From an uncultured Bacilli bacterium (lineage in GTDB: Bacteria > Bacillota_I > Bacilli_A > RF39 > UBA660), in NCBI GenBank assembly GCA_944372025.1, contig CALVYE010000003.1, forward strand, positions 1 through 34,427: a DNA stretch of 34,427 nucleotides, read 5' to 3'. The notes under the pieces were generated by a model, which saw only the letters and a program-made list of their open reading frames with translations, made no database searches and was not told the DNA's origin. Below, piece after piece: positions 16,057 through 23,041 of this stretch. The first letter of the stretch is position 1. Each line of letters opens with the position of its first letter. A program made the position numbers and the translations under genes.

Positions 16057-16349
16057 TATTTAAAAAGTCTATTAAATATTCCGTCTTCTTTTTCTTTGGT
16101 TTTATTATCATCAATATAACTAAGAGAATTTATTTTTCCTTTTATCGATACACTCCCCTGATAAGTATCTAATTTTATTATTTCTAATTGTTCTCCTTTA
16201 ACTACTAAAAATCCCATTAAGGTTTCAATTAAAAATTCTTCATTATCAAAACTTTCTATTTTTTTTACACCAGATATTACAATATTTTTTCTTTCATTTA
16301 GTGAAATAGTATGAGTTAATATAGTTTCTAATTCCTGTATCTTGTCCAT
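16056..16349 (-). CDS. yabP: Sporulation protein YabP
   Basis: YabP/YqfC-family spore protein required for cortex formation; in B. subtilis it is expressed in the mother cell under sigma-E. It is 97 aa. The core ISGVKKIESFDNEEFLIETLMGFLVVKGEQLEI and YQGSVSIKGKINSLSY is clearly the family signature. The ATG at 16349 is chosen because AGAAGGAGAG precedes it; a more upstream ATG (16400) lacks a ribosome-binding site and would overlap the promoter. A sigma-E-like promoter lies at 16371-16398. It overlaps yabQ by one base. Confidence 0.93.
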   Translation of the reverse strand: MDKIQELETILTHTISLNERKNIVISGVKKIESFDNEEFLIETLMGFLVVKGEQLEIIKLDTYQGSVSIKGKINSLSYIDDNKTKEKEDGIFNRLFK

Positions 16350-16370
16350 TATAATCTCTCCTTCTAGTAA

Positions 16371-16398
16371 ATTATATGAACAAGTTATTATTTTATTC
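16371..16398 (-). promoter_or_regulatory. Sigma-E-like promoter of yabPQ
   Basis: Minus-strand -35-like GAATAAA (16398-16392), 13-bp spacer, and -10-like CATATAAT (16378-16371), close to the sigma-E consensus KMATATT-N14-CATACAHT. The predicted transcript would start about 15 nt before the start codon. The upstream 16401-16572 gap is AT-rich with no gene I can support. Confidence 0.5.
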
Positions 16399-16572
16399 AA
16401 ATAAAATCTTAATCATTTTTATATTTTATTAAAGGATATAGTTCCCATAATGATTTCTAGCATATTACCTATAATTTCAATATATACACAAACATTATAG
16501 TTATAAAATTCATAGAAATGATCTTGTTAAAATGTATATGTATTAAAAAGTATTATTAATATGAAAATTAAA

Positions 16573-16593
16573 AAAACTCTATAATAGAGTTTT
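16573..16593 (-). terminator. spoVG terminator
   Basis: A 9-bp stem AAAACTCTA/TAGAGTTTT (16573-16581 and 16585-16593, loop TAA) followed on the minus strand by T-rich sequence. It overlaps the spoVG stop codon. Confidence 0.8.
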
Positions 16594-16870
16594 ATTCAGT
16601 AGCTTCTTCACTTGCATCTTCTTTATTGTATTCTTCTAAAATTGCGTCTTCAAACATTTTACGAACTTCTGGATTAATTGGATGTGCTATATCTCTATAT
16701 CCACCAGTAGGTGTTTTTCTACTTGGCATTGCGATAAATAAACCATTATCTCCTTCAATTATTCTAATGTCATGAACAGCAAAGCTATCATCTAATAATA
16801 CAGATGCAATCCCTTTCATACGTGAATTTTCTTTTTCAATTTTACGTACAGTAACAGATGTGATTTTCAA
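16592..16870 (-). CDS. spoVG: SpoVG, RNA-binding regulator
   Basis: Small conserved regulator; in B. subtilis it affects asymmetric septation, and in other Bacillota it is a site-specific nucleic-acid-binding protein. It is 92 aa. The diagnostic core [40 protein letters not shown] is intact. An acidic tail follows. Translation appears to begin at a TTG codon (16870) preceded by AAGGAGAGG. It is a single-gene unit with a good sigma-A promoter and its own terminator. In B. subtilis it lies farther from veg, with ispE, purR and yabJ between; those are missing here. Confidence 0.96.
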   Translation of the reverse strand: [92 protein letters not shown]

Positions 16871-16911
16871 GTTAAATCCTCTCCTTCCAAAGCATTACGC
16901 TTCATACCTAA

Positions 16912-16940
16912 ATTATATATTAGTAAAATTAAAAAAGCAA
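16912..16940 (-). promoter_or_regulatory. spoVG promoter
   Basis: -35 TTGCTT (16940-16935), 17-bp spacer, -10 TATAAT (16917-16912) on the minus strand, about 40 bp before the spoVG start. Confidence 0.65.
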
Positions 16941-16987
16941 TTGTTTTTTGTAAAAAAAGTGTTAAATATTGCTAAAAAATCCCAAAT

Positions 16988-17200
16988 TTAGTCGAAATGT
17001 AGCTCTACTGTATGAGTAAGAACATCAGAATATGTAAAAGATTTATTTTCGGTATCAGTTTCTACAACAAAAATAAAATTATAAGATTCTTTAATAATTG
17101 CATCAAATTCTTCTATTTTGTTTCTTCCAGTGTTAAATACGATCCTAACTTTATTCCCCAAATTTTCATTTATATTCTCTTTTATTTTTTGTATTGTCAT
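16988..17200 (-). CDS. veg: Veg family protein
   Basis: A 70-aa protein of the Veg (DUF1021) family. In B. subtilis it is highly expressed and linked to biofilm regulation and to spore outgrowth. Recognisable features are the start MTIQKIKENINENLGNKVRI and the SYNFIFVV and FTYSDVLTHTVEL segments; it is a small beta-barrel-like protein. The ATG follows TAGGAG, which includes the yabG stop. It is 8 bp from yabG and likely co-transcribed with ksgA-yabG, as no strong separate promoter is seen. The yabG-veg order matches B. subtilis. Confidence 0.92.
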   Translation of the reverse strand: MTIQKIKENINENLGNKVRIVFNTGRNKIEEFDAIIKESYNFIFVVETDTENKSFTYSDVLTHTVELHFD

Positions 17201-17208
17201 ATTTTCTC

Positions 17209-18000
17209 CTATCTAGGATACCCAACATACATAGTACCTTTTGTTTTTATACCACCTATCCCGTCTGGTCCATATTTTGTTTTAGATAGAATACCTATTA
17301 AATCAATATCTTCGCTTTTATCAGATAATCCTATTGTAGATGCAATAATAGCTGGATCTAAAGCGTGAATATTGATTCTTTTTGGACTTGATGCAAAATT
17401 AGCTCCTGCTCTAATTAATTCCTCGTAATTTGATTGACATGCCCCAGCAATTATAATTAATTTATCTTGAGCTTTTTCATATTTTCTAGCCTCTTTAATC
17501 GCTTTAATAAAATTACTACTATTTCTATAAGAATTACTATCGCTTTTTTCACCTTTTTTTCGATAAAAAGCATCATGTCCTGTAATAACTACAATATCTG
17601 GATTTGTATCCTCCAGATATTTTTTTATATTACTTGCTATATCATCTTCTTTTGAATAAACACCATATGCTAAAATATTAGAATTTTTATAAAAGTTAAG
17701 ACATCTTTCTAAATAATCTTTATCTCCATCTATATGAAGTATTTTTCCTGGAAGATAAAAATATTCATTACGATTAAAAGTTTCACTAATTTTTATATTT
17801 TTAAATTTTCTGTCATCTTTCTCAATTAGTTCTTTTTCTTCCGTATTAGATAATACTAAGTCATCAACATCACTATCAGCATATAATCTTATATTTACTC
17901 CTTTTAAAAATACTGTATCTTCTTCAATATTAATTATTTTAAAAACCGTATCATTATTATGAGATTTTCTGGTGACTAAATCTCCAATTTTAAAATTCAT
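17209..18000 (-). CDS. yabG: Sporulation-specific protease YabG
   Basis: Cysteine protease that processes spore coat proteins in B. subtilis and the pro-form of a cortex hydrolase and pseudoprotease in Clostridioides difficile. It is 263 aa. The N-terminal SH3-like part starts MNFKIGDLVTRKSHNNDTVF. Conserved motifs include ILHIDGDKDYL, VVITGHDA (candidate catalytic His) and IAGACQSNYEELI (candidate catalytic Cys), and GIGGIKTKGT near the end. An ATG nine bases upstream is less likely since it overlaps the ribosome-binding site GGGTGAT. Start and ribosome-binding site lie in the 3' arm region of a strong hairpin. Confidence 0.95.
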   Translation of the reverse strand: MNFKIGDLVTRKSHNNDTVFKIINIEEDTVFLKGVNIRLYADSDVDDLVLSNTEEKELIEKDDRKFKNIKISETFNRNEYFYLPGKILHIDGDKDYLERCLNFYKNSNILAYGVYSKEDDIASNIKKYLEDTNPDIVVITGHDAFYRKKGEKSDSNSYRNSSNFIKAIKEARKYEKAQDKLIIIAGACQSNYEELIRAGANFASSPKRINIHALDPAIIASTIGLSDKSEDIDLIGILSKTKYGPDGIGGIKTKGTMYVGYPR

Positions 18001-18045
18001 CTTTATCACCCATCTAATTATATGAGTAGTAAAGATGAATTATTA
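17995..18045 (-). promoter_or_regulatory. yabG occluding hairpin with internal sigma-E-like promoter
   Basis: Two perfect 11-base arms (ATTCATCTTTA at 18040-18030 and TAAAGATGAAT at 18005-17995, minus strand) contain the yabG ATG. The stem can be extended by TACTC with GGGTG, covering the ribosome-binding site. A sigma-E-like promoter is nested inside: -35 TAATAAT (18045-18039, overlapping the ksgA stop), 14-bp spacer, -10 CATATAAT (18024-18017, in the loop). A start about six bases downstream of the -10 would give an RNA without the 5' arm. Confidence 0.6.
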
Positions 18046-18828
18046 TAGATTATTAGATATATCTGCAAAAATTTCTATTGATATTGCTTCTGCTCTTGCT
18101 GATAAATTCATATTATACTTATTTAAAATTTCTTCTATTTTTTCAAGATCATAACTTTTCAAATTATTTTTTAAAGTTTTTCTCTTATACTTAAAAGAAT
18201 CTTTTATTAATTTAAAAAACTTTTCTTCATTTTTGACATTAACTAATGGTTTTTCTCTTTTTGCTAACAATATTACTGCACTATCTACATTTGGTTTAGG
18301 ATAAAAAACATTTCGACTAACATTAAACAACTTTTTTATTTCAAAATAGTAATTCATAAATACTGTAAGAGAATTATAATCTTTTGTAGATTTTGATGCT
18401 GAAAGTCTATCCGCTACTTCTTTTTGAACCATAAATAAGCATTTATTTACAGGTATTTTATCGACTATTATTTTATTAATTATAGGTGTAGTTATATAAT
18501 ATGGTAGATTAGCGATAATATATAAATTATCATAGCTAAAATTTAAATAACTTTTAACATCTTGATCTAAGAAATCTCCATATATAACTTTTACTCCTGT
18601 TTCTTCAAATTTATTTAAATAAATTTCTAATTGTTTATCTATTTCAAAACAAATAATTTTTTTAGTTTTATTTAGAAGTTTATTAGTAAGTGCTCCTGCA
18701 CCAGGGCCTATTTCAATAACTAAATCATTTTCTGTAATATCTATAGTATTTACAATATTATTTAATATATTGTCATCCTTTAAAAAATTTTGTCCATATC
18801 TTTTTTTAAAATTAAAATCTTTGTCCAT
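18043..18828 (-). CDS. ksgA: 16S rRNA dimethyladenosine transferase
   Basis: Dimethylates two adjacent adenosines in helix 45 of 16S rRNA during 30S maturation. It is 261 aa. The N-terminus KKRYGQNFLKDDNILN is typical. The SAM-binding motif VIEIGPGAGALT follows, then the catalytic IIANLPYYITTPII motif and FMVQKEVADRL. The ATG has an AGAGG site. It has a good sigma-A promoter and leads into yabG-veg. In B. subtilis the M5 nuclease gene rnmV lies just upstream of ksgA; here it is replaced by a terminator and the 3D-domain gene. Confidence 0.97.
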   Translation of the reverse strand: MDKDFNFKKRYGQNFLKDDNILNNIVNTIDITENDLVIEIGPGAGALTNKLLNKTKKIICFEIDKQLEIYLNKFEETGVKVIYGDFLDQDVKSYLNFSYDNLYIIANLPYYITTPIINKIIVDKIPVNKCLFMVQKEVADRLSASKSTKDYNSLTVFMNYYFEIKKLFNVSRNVFYPKPNVDSAVILLAKREKPLVNVKNEEKFFKLIKDSFKYKRKTLKNNLKSYDLEKIEEILNKYNMNLSARAEAISIEIFADISNNL

Positions 18829-18855
18829 AATAAACCTCTTTTCACTTACAATAAA

Positions 18856-18884
18856 ATTATATATTAATAACTACTAATTTTCAA
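18856..18884 (-). promoter_or_regulatory. ksgA promoter
   Basis: -35 TTGAAA (18884-18879), 17-bp spacer, -10 TATAAT (18861-18856) on the minus strand. It begins at the T-tract of the preceding terminator. Confidence 0.75.
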
Positions 18885-18910
18885 CAAAAAAACAAGCTAG
18901 ATGCTTGTTT
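18883..18910 (-). terminator. Terminator after the 3D-domain gene
   Basis: An 8-bp stem AAACAAGC/GCTTGTTT (18890-18897 and 18903-18910, loop TAGAT) followed on the minus strand by seven T. It lies 2 bp after the stop codon. Confidence 0.85.
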
Positions 18911-18911
18911 T

Positions 18912-19562
18912 CTACCAACCTAACCTAACTACATCAACTGTTATATTTTTTTGTGTCGTTTCATTAGGTACACTTTTTTCACTTTCAAAAAGTAAATCTA
19001 TTTTATTCCCTTTAATAGCGCTTCCTCTATCTAATACGATAGCCAAAGTTGGTTCACTTAAAACTTTGCTATTTGAAATTCTAAATATTGTTCCGAATGG
19101 ATATTTTCTATCTGCAGCGATAATTCTTAATTTTCCATATTTAGAATCATTATAATAAATATTCCCGTTTTTCACATTTTGTCCAGCAGAAACTATACCA
19201 CTACATCCTTTACAATCAGGACCATAGCCAGTTATCGAACCAATAAAAGTATCAATAAATTTTTCTCCTACTTGTATAATTTCCGTTTGGGGTTTTTGAA
19301 CTTCGATTTTAACTCCATTATATTCAACAGTTAAACCATCCATACCCGTTTGAACTACTTTTCTTTCCATAAAATATAAATTATGATTTATCTCTTCTAT
19401 AGTTTCATGTGGCACTACATTATGTATTATGTCATCATTATATTCGGTTTCTAATGAATTAACTTTTTCAACTTTACTTGTTAGTGCAGCATAAATTGTG
19501 AATACTCCAATAGCTGAAAGTTTTATAGCAGTTCCAAATTTCTTTGGGAGCTCAATTTTCAT
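18912..19562 (-). CDS. 3D-domain cell-wall protein (YabE-like, reduced)
   Basis: A 216-aa probably exported protein: a positively charged N-terminus and one hydrophobic segment (about 11-28), then a linker. A G5-like region (VQTGMDGLTVEYNGVKIEV-type) follows, and then a C-terminal 3D domain from about residue 112. The three acidic residues that name the domain are seen in AADRKYPFGT, VLDRGSAI and IDLLF. 3D domains occur in resuscitation-promoting-factor-like and MltA-like murein lytic transglycosylases. The B. subtilis neighbour YabE has extra DUF348 repeats, which are missing here. It lies between tatD and ksgA as yabE does, so it is the likely counterpart. A disulphide pair CKGC precedes the domain core. 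Confidence 0.85.
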   Translation of the reverse strand: MKIELPKKFGTAIKLSAIGVFTIYAALTSKVEKVNSLETEYNDDIIHNVVPHETIEEINHNLYFMERKVVQTGMDGLTVEYNGVKIEVQKPQTEIIQVGEKFIDTFIGSITGYGPDCKGCSGIVSAGQNVKNGNIYYNDSKYGKLRIIAADRKYPFGTIFRISNSKVLSEPTLAIVLDRGSAIKGNKIDLLFESEKSVPNETTQKNITVDVVRLGW

Positions 19563-19605
19563 TCTTTCACCTCTTAAAACGGGTCTTATTCTAACATATG
19601 CTTAT

Positions 19606-20355
19606 TTAAAAGTCAAATAAATGATGTGTATTTTTAGTGGTAATGTTTTCCACTTCTTCAATAGATATTCCTTTTATTTGTGCAATTCTTGAAGCAATAT
19701 AAGGAATATAATAAGGATAATTCTTCTTACCTCTATGAGGCTCAGGTGTTAAATAAGGACTATCTGTTTCTAACACAATATATGATAGTGGAATGTTTTC
19801 TATTACTTTTACTATATTTTTTGCGTTTTTAAAAGTAGAAATTCCACCAATACTTATATAAATACCTAAATCAATAAATTTTTTAGCCATTTCTAAACTA
19901 CCGCTATAGCAATGCATAACAGCTCTTTTCGGTTTATTATCTTTTAATATTTCATAACAGTCATTTATAGCATCTCTACAATGAATTATAACGGGTAAAT
20001 CATATTTATTTGCTAAATTAATTTGTTTTATAAATAACTCTTTTTGTTTATCTTTTTTATCTTTATACCAATAATAATCTAAACCTATTTCTCCGATACC
20101 TATAACTTTTTTATTTATTAATAATTGTTCTAATTTTTTCAAATCATATCCATTTTCATAAATAACATTAGGTAAAAAGCCAATAGTACAATATATTTCA
20201 TTATGATTTTTAGCAAGTTCAATAGCTTTTTCGCTGCTTTCTAAGTCATATCCACTTAAAATAATATTATTAACATTATTTTCCTTACATTTATTTATTA
20301 TATTTTCGATGTTTTTTATCTCATCATCTTCTATATGACAATGTATATCTATCAT
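19606..20355 (-). CDS. tatD: TatD-family metal-dependent hydrolase/DNase
   Basis: Metal-dependent TIM-barrel hydrolase; TatD proteins have 3'-5' DNase activity and act in DNA repair or turnover. It is 249 aa. The metal ligands appear in order: DIHCH at residues 3-7, GEIGLDYYW (Glu), IIHCRDA (His), AVMHCYSGS (His), and the C-terminal VLETDSPYLTPEPHRGKKNYP (Asp). The ATG follows AGGAGTGATTTT. B. subtilis has the equivalent yabD between metS and yabE, as here. It has its own extended -10 promoter and is followed 43 bp later by the 3D-domain gene. Confidence 0.95.
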   Translation of the reverse strand: MIDIHCHIEDDEIKNIENIINKCKENNVNNIILSGYDLESSEKAIELAKNHNEIYCTIGFLPNVIYENGYDLKKLEQLLINKKVIGIGEIGLDYYWYKDKKDKQKELFIKQINLANKYDLPVIIHCRDAINDCYEILKDNKPKRAVMHCYSGSLEMAKKFIDLGIYISIGGISTFKNAKNIVKVIENIPLSYIVLETDSPYLTPEPHRGKKNYPYYIPYIASRIAQIKGISIEEVENITTKNTHHLFDF

Positions 20356-20373
20356 AAAATCACTCCTAAATAA

Positions 20374-20402
20374 ATTATATCATAAACAAAAAAAGGATTA
20401 AA
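20374..20402 (-). promoter_or_regulatory. tatD promoter
   Basis: -35 TTTAAT (20402-20397), 17-bp spacer, extended -10 TGA-TATAAT (20379-20374) on the minus strand. The -35 is inside the terminator hairpin of the previous gene. Confidence 0.6.
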
Positions 20403-20413
20403 TTAATCCTTTT
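20384..20413 (-). terminator. Terminator of the small membrane protein gene
   Basis: A 10-bp stem AAAAGGATTA/TAATCCTTTT (20391-20400 and 20404-20413, loop AAT) runs into a T-rich tract on the minus strand. The stop codon of the small gene (20403-20405) is inside the hairpin. Confidence 0.8.
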
Positions 20414-20579
20414 TGTGCTTTTCTTGATATAAAAATCTCCCAAAATAAACTATTAGCATAATCAGATATAACAAGCTGTATATTTCAAATCGTATAATAT
20501 TGATTATTGTAAATAGAATAATTCCTACTACGAAACCGCAAACTACTATCACTTTAGGATTTCTTTTCCTTGTTTGCAT
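20403..20579 (-). CDS. Small two-helix membrane protein, unknown function
   Basis: I do not recognise this 58-aa protein. It starts MQTRKRNPKVIVVCG with a basic N-terminus, has two hydrophobic segments (about 9-27 and 32-47), and a basic C-terminal tail. The ATG at 20579 has an AAGGAG ribosome-binding site; a longer reading to 20642 would run through the promoter and dyad. It has its own candidate promoter, a dyad near the predicted transcription start, and a terminator, so it is probably a real single-gene unit. A basic-hydrophobic-basic layout is common among small stress-response membrane proteins, but no function can be assigned. Confidence 0.6.
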   Translation of the reverse strand: MQTRKRNPKVIVVCGFVVGIILFTIINIIRFEIYSLLYLIMLIVYFGRFLYQEKHKKD

Positions 20580-20604
20580 AAATTTTCTCCTTATTATAGA
20601 TTTG

Positions 20605-20653
20605 TCACTTGTCGCAACAAGTGAAATATAACATAGTTCCATGTAAGAATAAA
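20605..20653 (-). promoter_or_regulatory. Promoter and dyad upstream of the small membrane protein
   Basis: An extended -10 TGT-TATATT (20630-20625) with a weak -35 TTTATT (20653-20648), 17-bp spacing, on the minus strand. Immediately downstream is a perfect 8-bp dyad TCACTTGT/ACAAGTGA (20605-20624, loop CGCA) without a T-tract. It sits at the expected transcription start, so an operator or a 5' RNA hairpin are both possible. Confidence 0.4.
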
Positions 20654-20701
20654 GAGAAAAAAGTCGAAAACATATAAATTTACATAATATTTTACAATTT
20701 T

Positions 20702-22279
20702 TTATTGTTTTTTGTTTAAATATTCGTTAATTTCTTCAATTTTTTCATCTTTTTTGATTCTGGCAAATAGCGGTTCTGGATGATTAACTGTTTTCGTTTT
20801 TTTCATACCATCAAAATTAGTTATTGAATCATACGAAGTTTCAAATGTATTTAATTGATGAAAAATCTTATTTGAAGTATCAGGTAAAAATGCACTAAGT
20901 AATACACTAGCTATTCTTATTGATTCTAATAAGTTATATAATACTGTTCCAAGTCTAGCTCTATTTTTTTCTTCATTAGCTAAAGACCATGGCATAGTTT
21001 CATCAATATATTTATTACATCTTCTAAGTAATTCAAATATATCATCTATTGCAGATGCCACTTTTAATTCTTCCATATGTTGCGTAACAATTTTTGGAGT
21101 TTCTAATGCTAAATTAATTAATTCATTATCAATTTCATTAATTTCTTTGTTTTGAGGGACAGATCCATCAAAATATTTTTCAACCATTGAAATTGTACGA
21201 TTAACAAGATTACCTAAAACATTTGCTAAGTCTGAATTTATTCTTTCAATAATTAAATCATATGTAATAGTACCATCATTTGCAAAAGGAATTTCATGCA
21301 ATAAATAGTATCTTATTTCATCTAATCCAAATAAATGAACTAAATCATCAGCATACATAACATTACCTTTACTTTTACTCATTTTTCCATCGCCTATTAA
21401 TAACCATGGATGACCAAAAATTTGCTTAGGTAATTCTAAATCTAGAGCCATTAACATAATTGGCCAATAAAGCGTATGAAATCTTAAGATATCTTTTCCA
21501 ATTAAATGTACATCTGCTGGCCAATATTTTTTAAATTTTTGTGAACTTTCACCTTCAGGATTATACCCTAAAAATGTAATATAATTTGATAAAGCATCTA
21601 ACCAAACATATATAACATGTTTTGGATCAAAATCTACTTGTACACCCCAATTAAATGAAGTTCTAGATACACATAAATCTTGTAAACCTTGTTTTAAAAA
21701 GTTATTTATCATTTCATTTTTTCGTGATTCTGGTTGAATGAATTCAGGATGCGTATTTATGTATTCTATAAGTCTATCTTGATATTTACTTAATTTAAAA
21801 AAGTAGGCTTCTTCACTTTCTTTTTTTACTTCTCTTCCACAATCAGGGCATTTTCCATCAAATAATTGAGATTCTGTAAAGAACGATTCGCAAGGAACAC
21901 AGTACCATCCTTCATAAAAACCTTTATAAATATCACCCTTATCATAAAGCTTTTTAAATATTTTTTGAACTTTTTTCTCATGTTCTTTATTAGTTGTTCT
22001 TACAAAACAATTATAGCTTGTATTCATTAAATCCCAAATTTCTTTTATTTGAGAAGCAATATCATCAACATATTCTTGTGGTGATATTCCAATTTCTTCA
22101 GCTTTTTGTTGAATTTTAATACCATGTTCATCAGTACCAGTTTGAAAATAAACATCATAACCTAATAGTCTTTTATATCGTGCGATAGAATCTGCTAAAA
22201 CAATTTCATATGTATTTCCTATATGAGGTTTAGCAGAAGTATACGCTATTGCAGTCGATATATAAAATTTCTTATTCAT
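20702..22279 (-). CDS. metG: Methionyl-tRNA synthetase
   Basis: Charges tRNA-Met with methionine in the cytosol. It is 525 aa. The N-terminus MNKKFYISTAIAYTSAKPHIGN contains the HIGH-type ATP motif. Zinc-knuckle cysteines are CVPCESF and CPDCGRE (about 127-150). The KMSKSKGN loop follows at about residue 295. The anticodon-binding helical domain is present, but the extra C-terminal tRNA-binding (EMAP-II-like) domain found in the roughly 650-aa B. subtilis enzyme is absent. A more upstream start lacks a ribosome-binding site. The ATG overlaps the end of dut by 8 bp. Both genes sit behind a T-box with a Met (AUG) specifier. Confidence 0.97.
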   Translation of the reverse strand: MNKKFYISTAIAYTSAKPHIGNTYEIVLADSIARYKRLLGYDVYFQTGTDEHGIKIQQKAEEIGISPQEYVDDIASQIKEIWDLMNTSYNCFVRTTNKEHEKKVQKIFKKLYDKGDIYKGFYEGWYCVPCESFFTESQLFDGKCPDCGREVKKESEEAYFFKLSKYQDRLIEYINTHPEFIQPESRKNEMINNFLKQGLQDLCVSRTSFNWGVQVDFDPKHVIYVWLDALSNYITFLGYNPEGESSQKFKKYWPADVHLIGKDILRFHTLYWPIMLMALDLELPKQIFGHPWLLIGDGKMSKSKGNVMYADDLVHLFGLDEIRYYLLHEIPFANDGTITYDLIIERINSDLANVLGNLVNRTISMVEKYFDGSVPQNKEINEIDNELINLALETPKIVTQHMEELKVASAIDDIFELLRRCNKYIDETMPWSLANEEKNRARLGTVLYNLLESIRIASVLLSAFLPDTSNKIFHQLNTFETSYDSITNFDGMKKTKTVNHPEPLFARIKKDEKIEEINEYLNKKQ

Positions 22280-22778
22280 TATTATCACTCTTTCTATCTG
22301 TACTACCAATACCACCTTTTCTTATACCTGTAGCATTGTCATCATCGGTAATTAAGTATTTGCTAAATATTCCCTGTACAATTCTATCACCAGCTTTAAA
22401 ATTAACTTTTTGGTTTCCTTCATTTTGAAGTTTAACAAAGATATGCCCTTCATTTGTTTCATTATTATAGTAATCACATTCAAATATACCTACTTGATTA
22501 CACATTCGTATATTATATTTAAATCCCATGCTACTCCTTATATAAAGTGCAAACATCTCATCATTTTGAAAATACACCTTGAGTCCAGTAGGTATAAGTT
22601 TTATTTCATTGGGTTCAAGAGAGAAGTCAAAAGGAGTACATATATCGTAACCTACTGAATAAAGTGTTGCACGTTTTGGTAATACAATATTATTATATGC
22701 ATCTTCTACATTATCTAAAAAACTTAAATCTTTTTTAAATTGTTCTAAGGAAATTTTTTCGAATCCTCTTGTTTTCAT
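22272..22778 (-). CDS. dut: Trimeric dUTP diphosphatase
   Basis: Hydrolyses dUTP to dUMP and pyrophosphate, preventing uracil misincorporation and feeding thymidylate synthesis. It is 168 aa. The five trimeric dUTPase motifs are recognisable: SVGYDICTPFDFSL, YIRSSMG, NQVGIFECDYYN, AGDRIVQGIF and the C-terminal P-loop-like GGIGSTDR. The cysteines and the somewhat longer N-terminus (about 35 residues before motif I) are a minor peculiarity. The ATG follows GGAGGTGGAGT just after the T-box terminator, making dut the first gene under methionine T-box control, with metG second. Confidence 0.92.
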   Translation of the reverse strand: MKTRGFEKISLEQFKKDLSFLDNVEDAYNNIVLPKRATLYSVGYDICTPFDFSLEPNEIKLIPTGLKVYFQNDEMFALYIRSSMGFKYNIRMCNQVGIFECDYYNNETNEGHIFVKLQNEGNQKVNFKAGDRIVQGIFSKYLITDDDNATGIRKGGIGSTDRKSDNNE

Positions 22779-22790
22779 ACTCCACCTCCA

Positions 22791-23004
22791 TAAAAAATAG
22801 ATTCATCCTTATAAGGACGAATCTATCGCGGTACCACCTTAATTTATAATAATAATAATAATTATACACTCAAATATTTAACGCATAATTTACGATTTTA
22901 CTCCAGAGCCATCTTCCATAATTGTATAACATCTATTTTCAGCATACCTAGACTCTCTAAAGAAATAACAATTATGTACTCTTTCCTTCATAGCAAAATA
23001 AATA
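22791..23004 (-). promoter_or_regulatory. T-box riboswitch, methionine (AUG) specifier
   Basis: The conserved T-box AAGGTGGTACCGCG lies at 22840-22827, followed by a terminator hairpin (22826-22797: ATAGATTCGTCC pairing with GGATGAATCTAT) and six T. In Stem I, AGAG-TA on the 5' side pairs with CTCT (22908-22905), and CATAATTG pairs with CAATTATG above the specifier loop. The loop contains AUG at 22912-22910 followed by G, so the cognate tRNA is tRNA-Met. Uncharged tRNA-Met would favour the antiterminator and read-through into dut-metG. Confidence 0.95.
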
Positions 23005-23011
23005 TATGCTG

Positions 23012-23041
23012 ATTATATCATAAATTTAGTTTAATTTTCAA
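23012..23041 (-). promoter_or_regulatory. Promoter of the T-box dut-metG operon
   Basis: -35 TTGAAA (23041-23036), 18-bp spacer, extended -10 TGA-TATAAT (23017-23012) on the minus strand. The -35 lies in the last codons of spoVT. Confidence 0.7.

Noticed and set aside
16401-16572. Tiny ORF of about 14 codons (starting MLEIIMGTIS) in the spoVG-yabP gap
   Set aside because: Too short, weak spacing from its AGGTAA site and no recognisable features; the gap is otherwise just AT-rich sequence.
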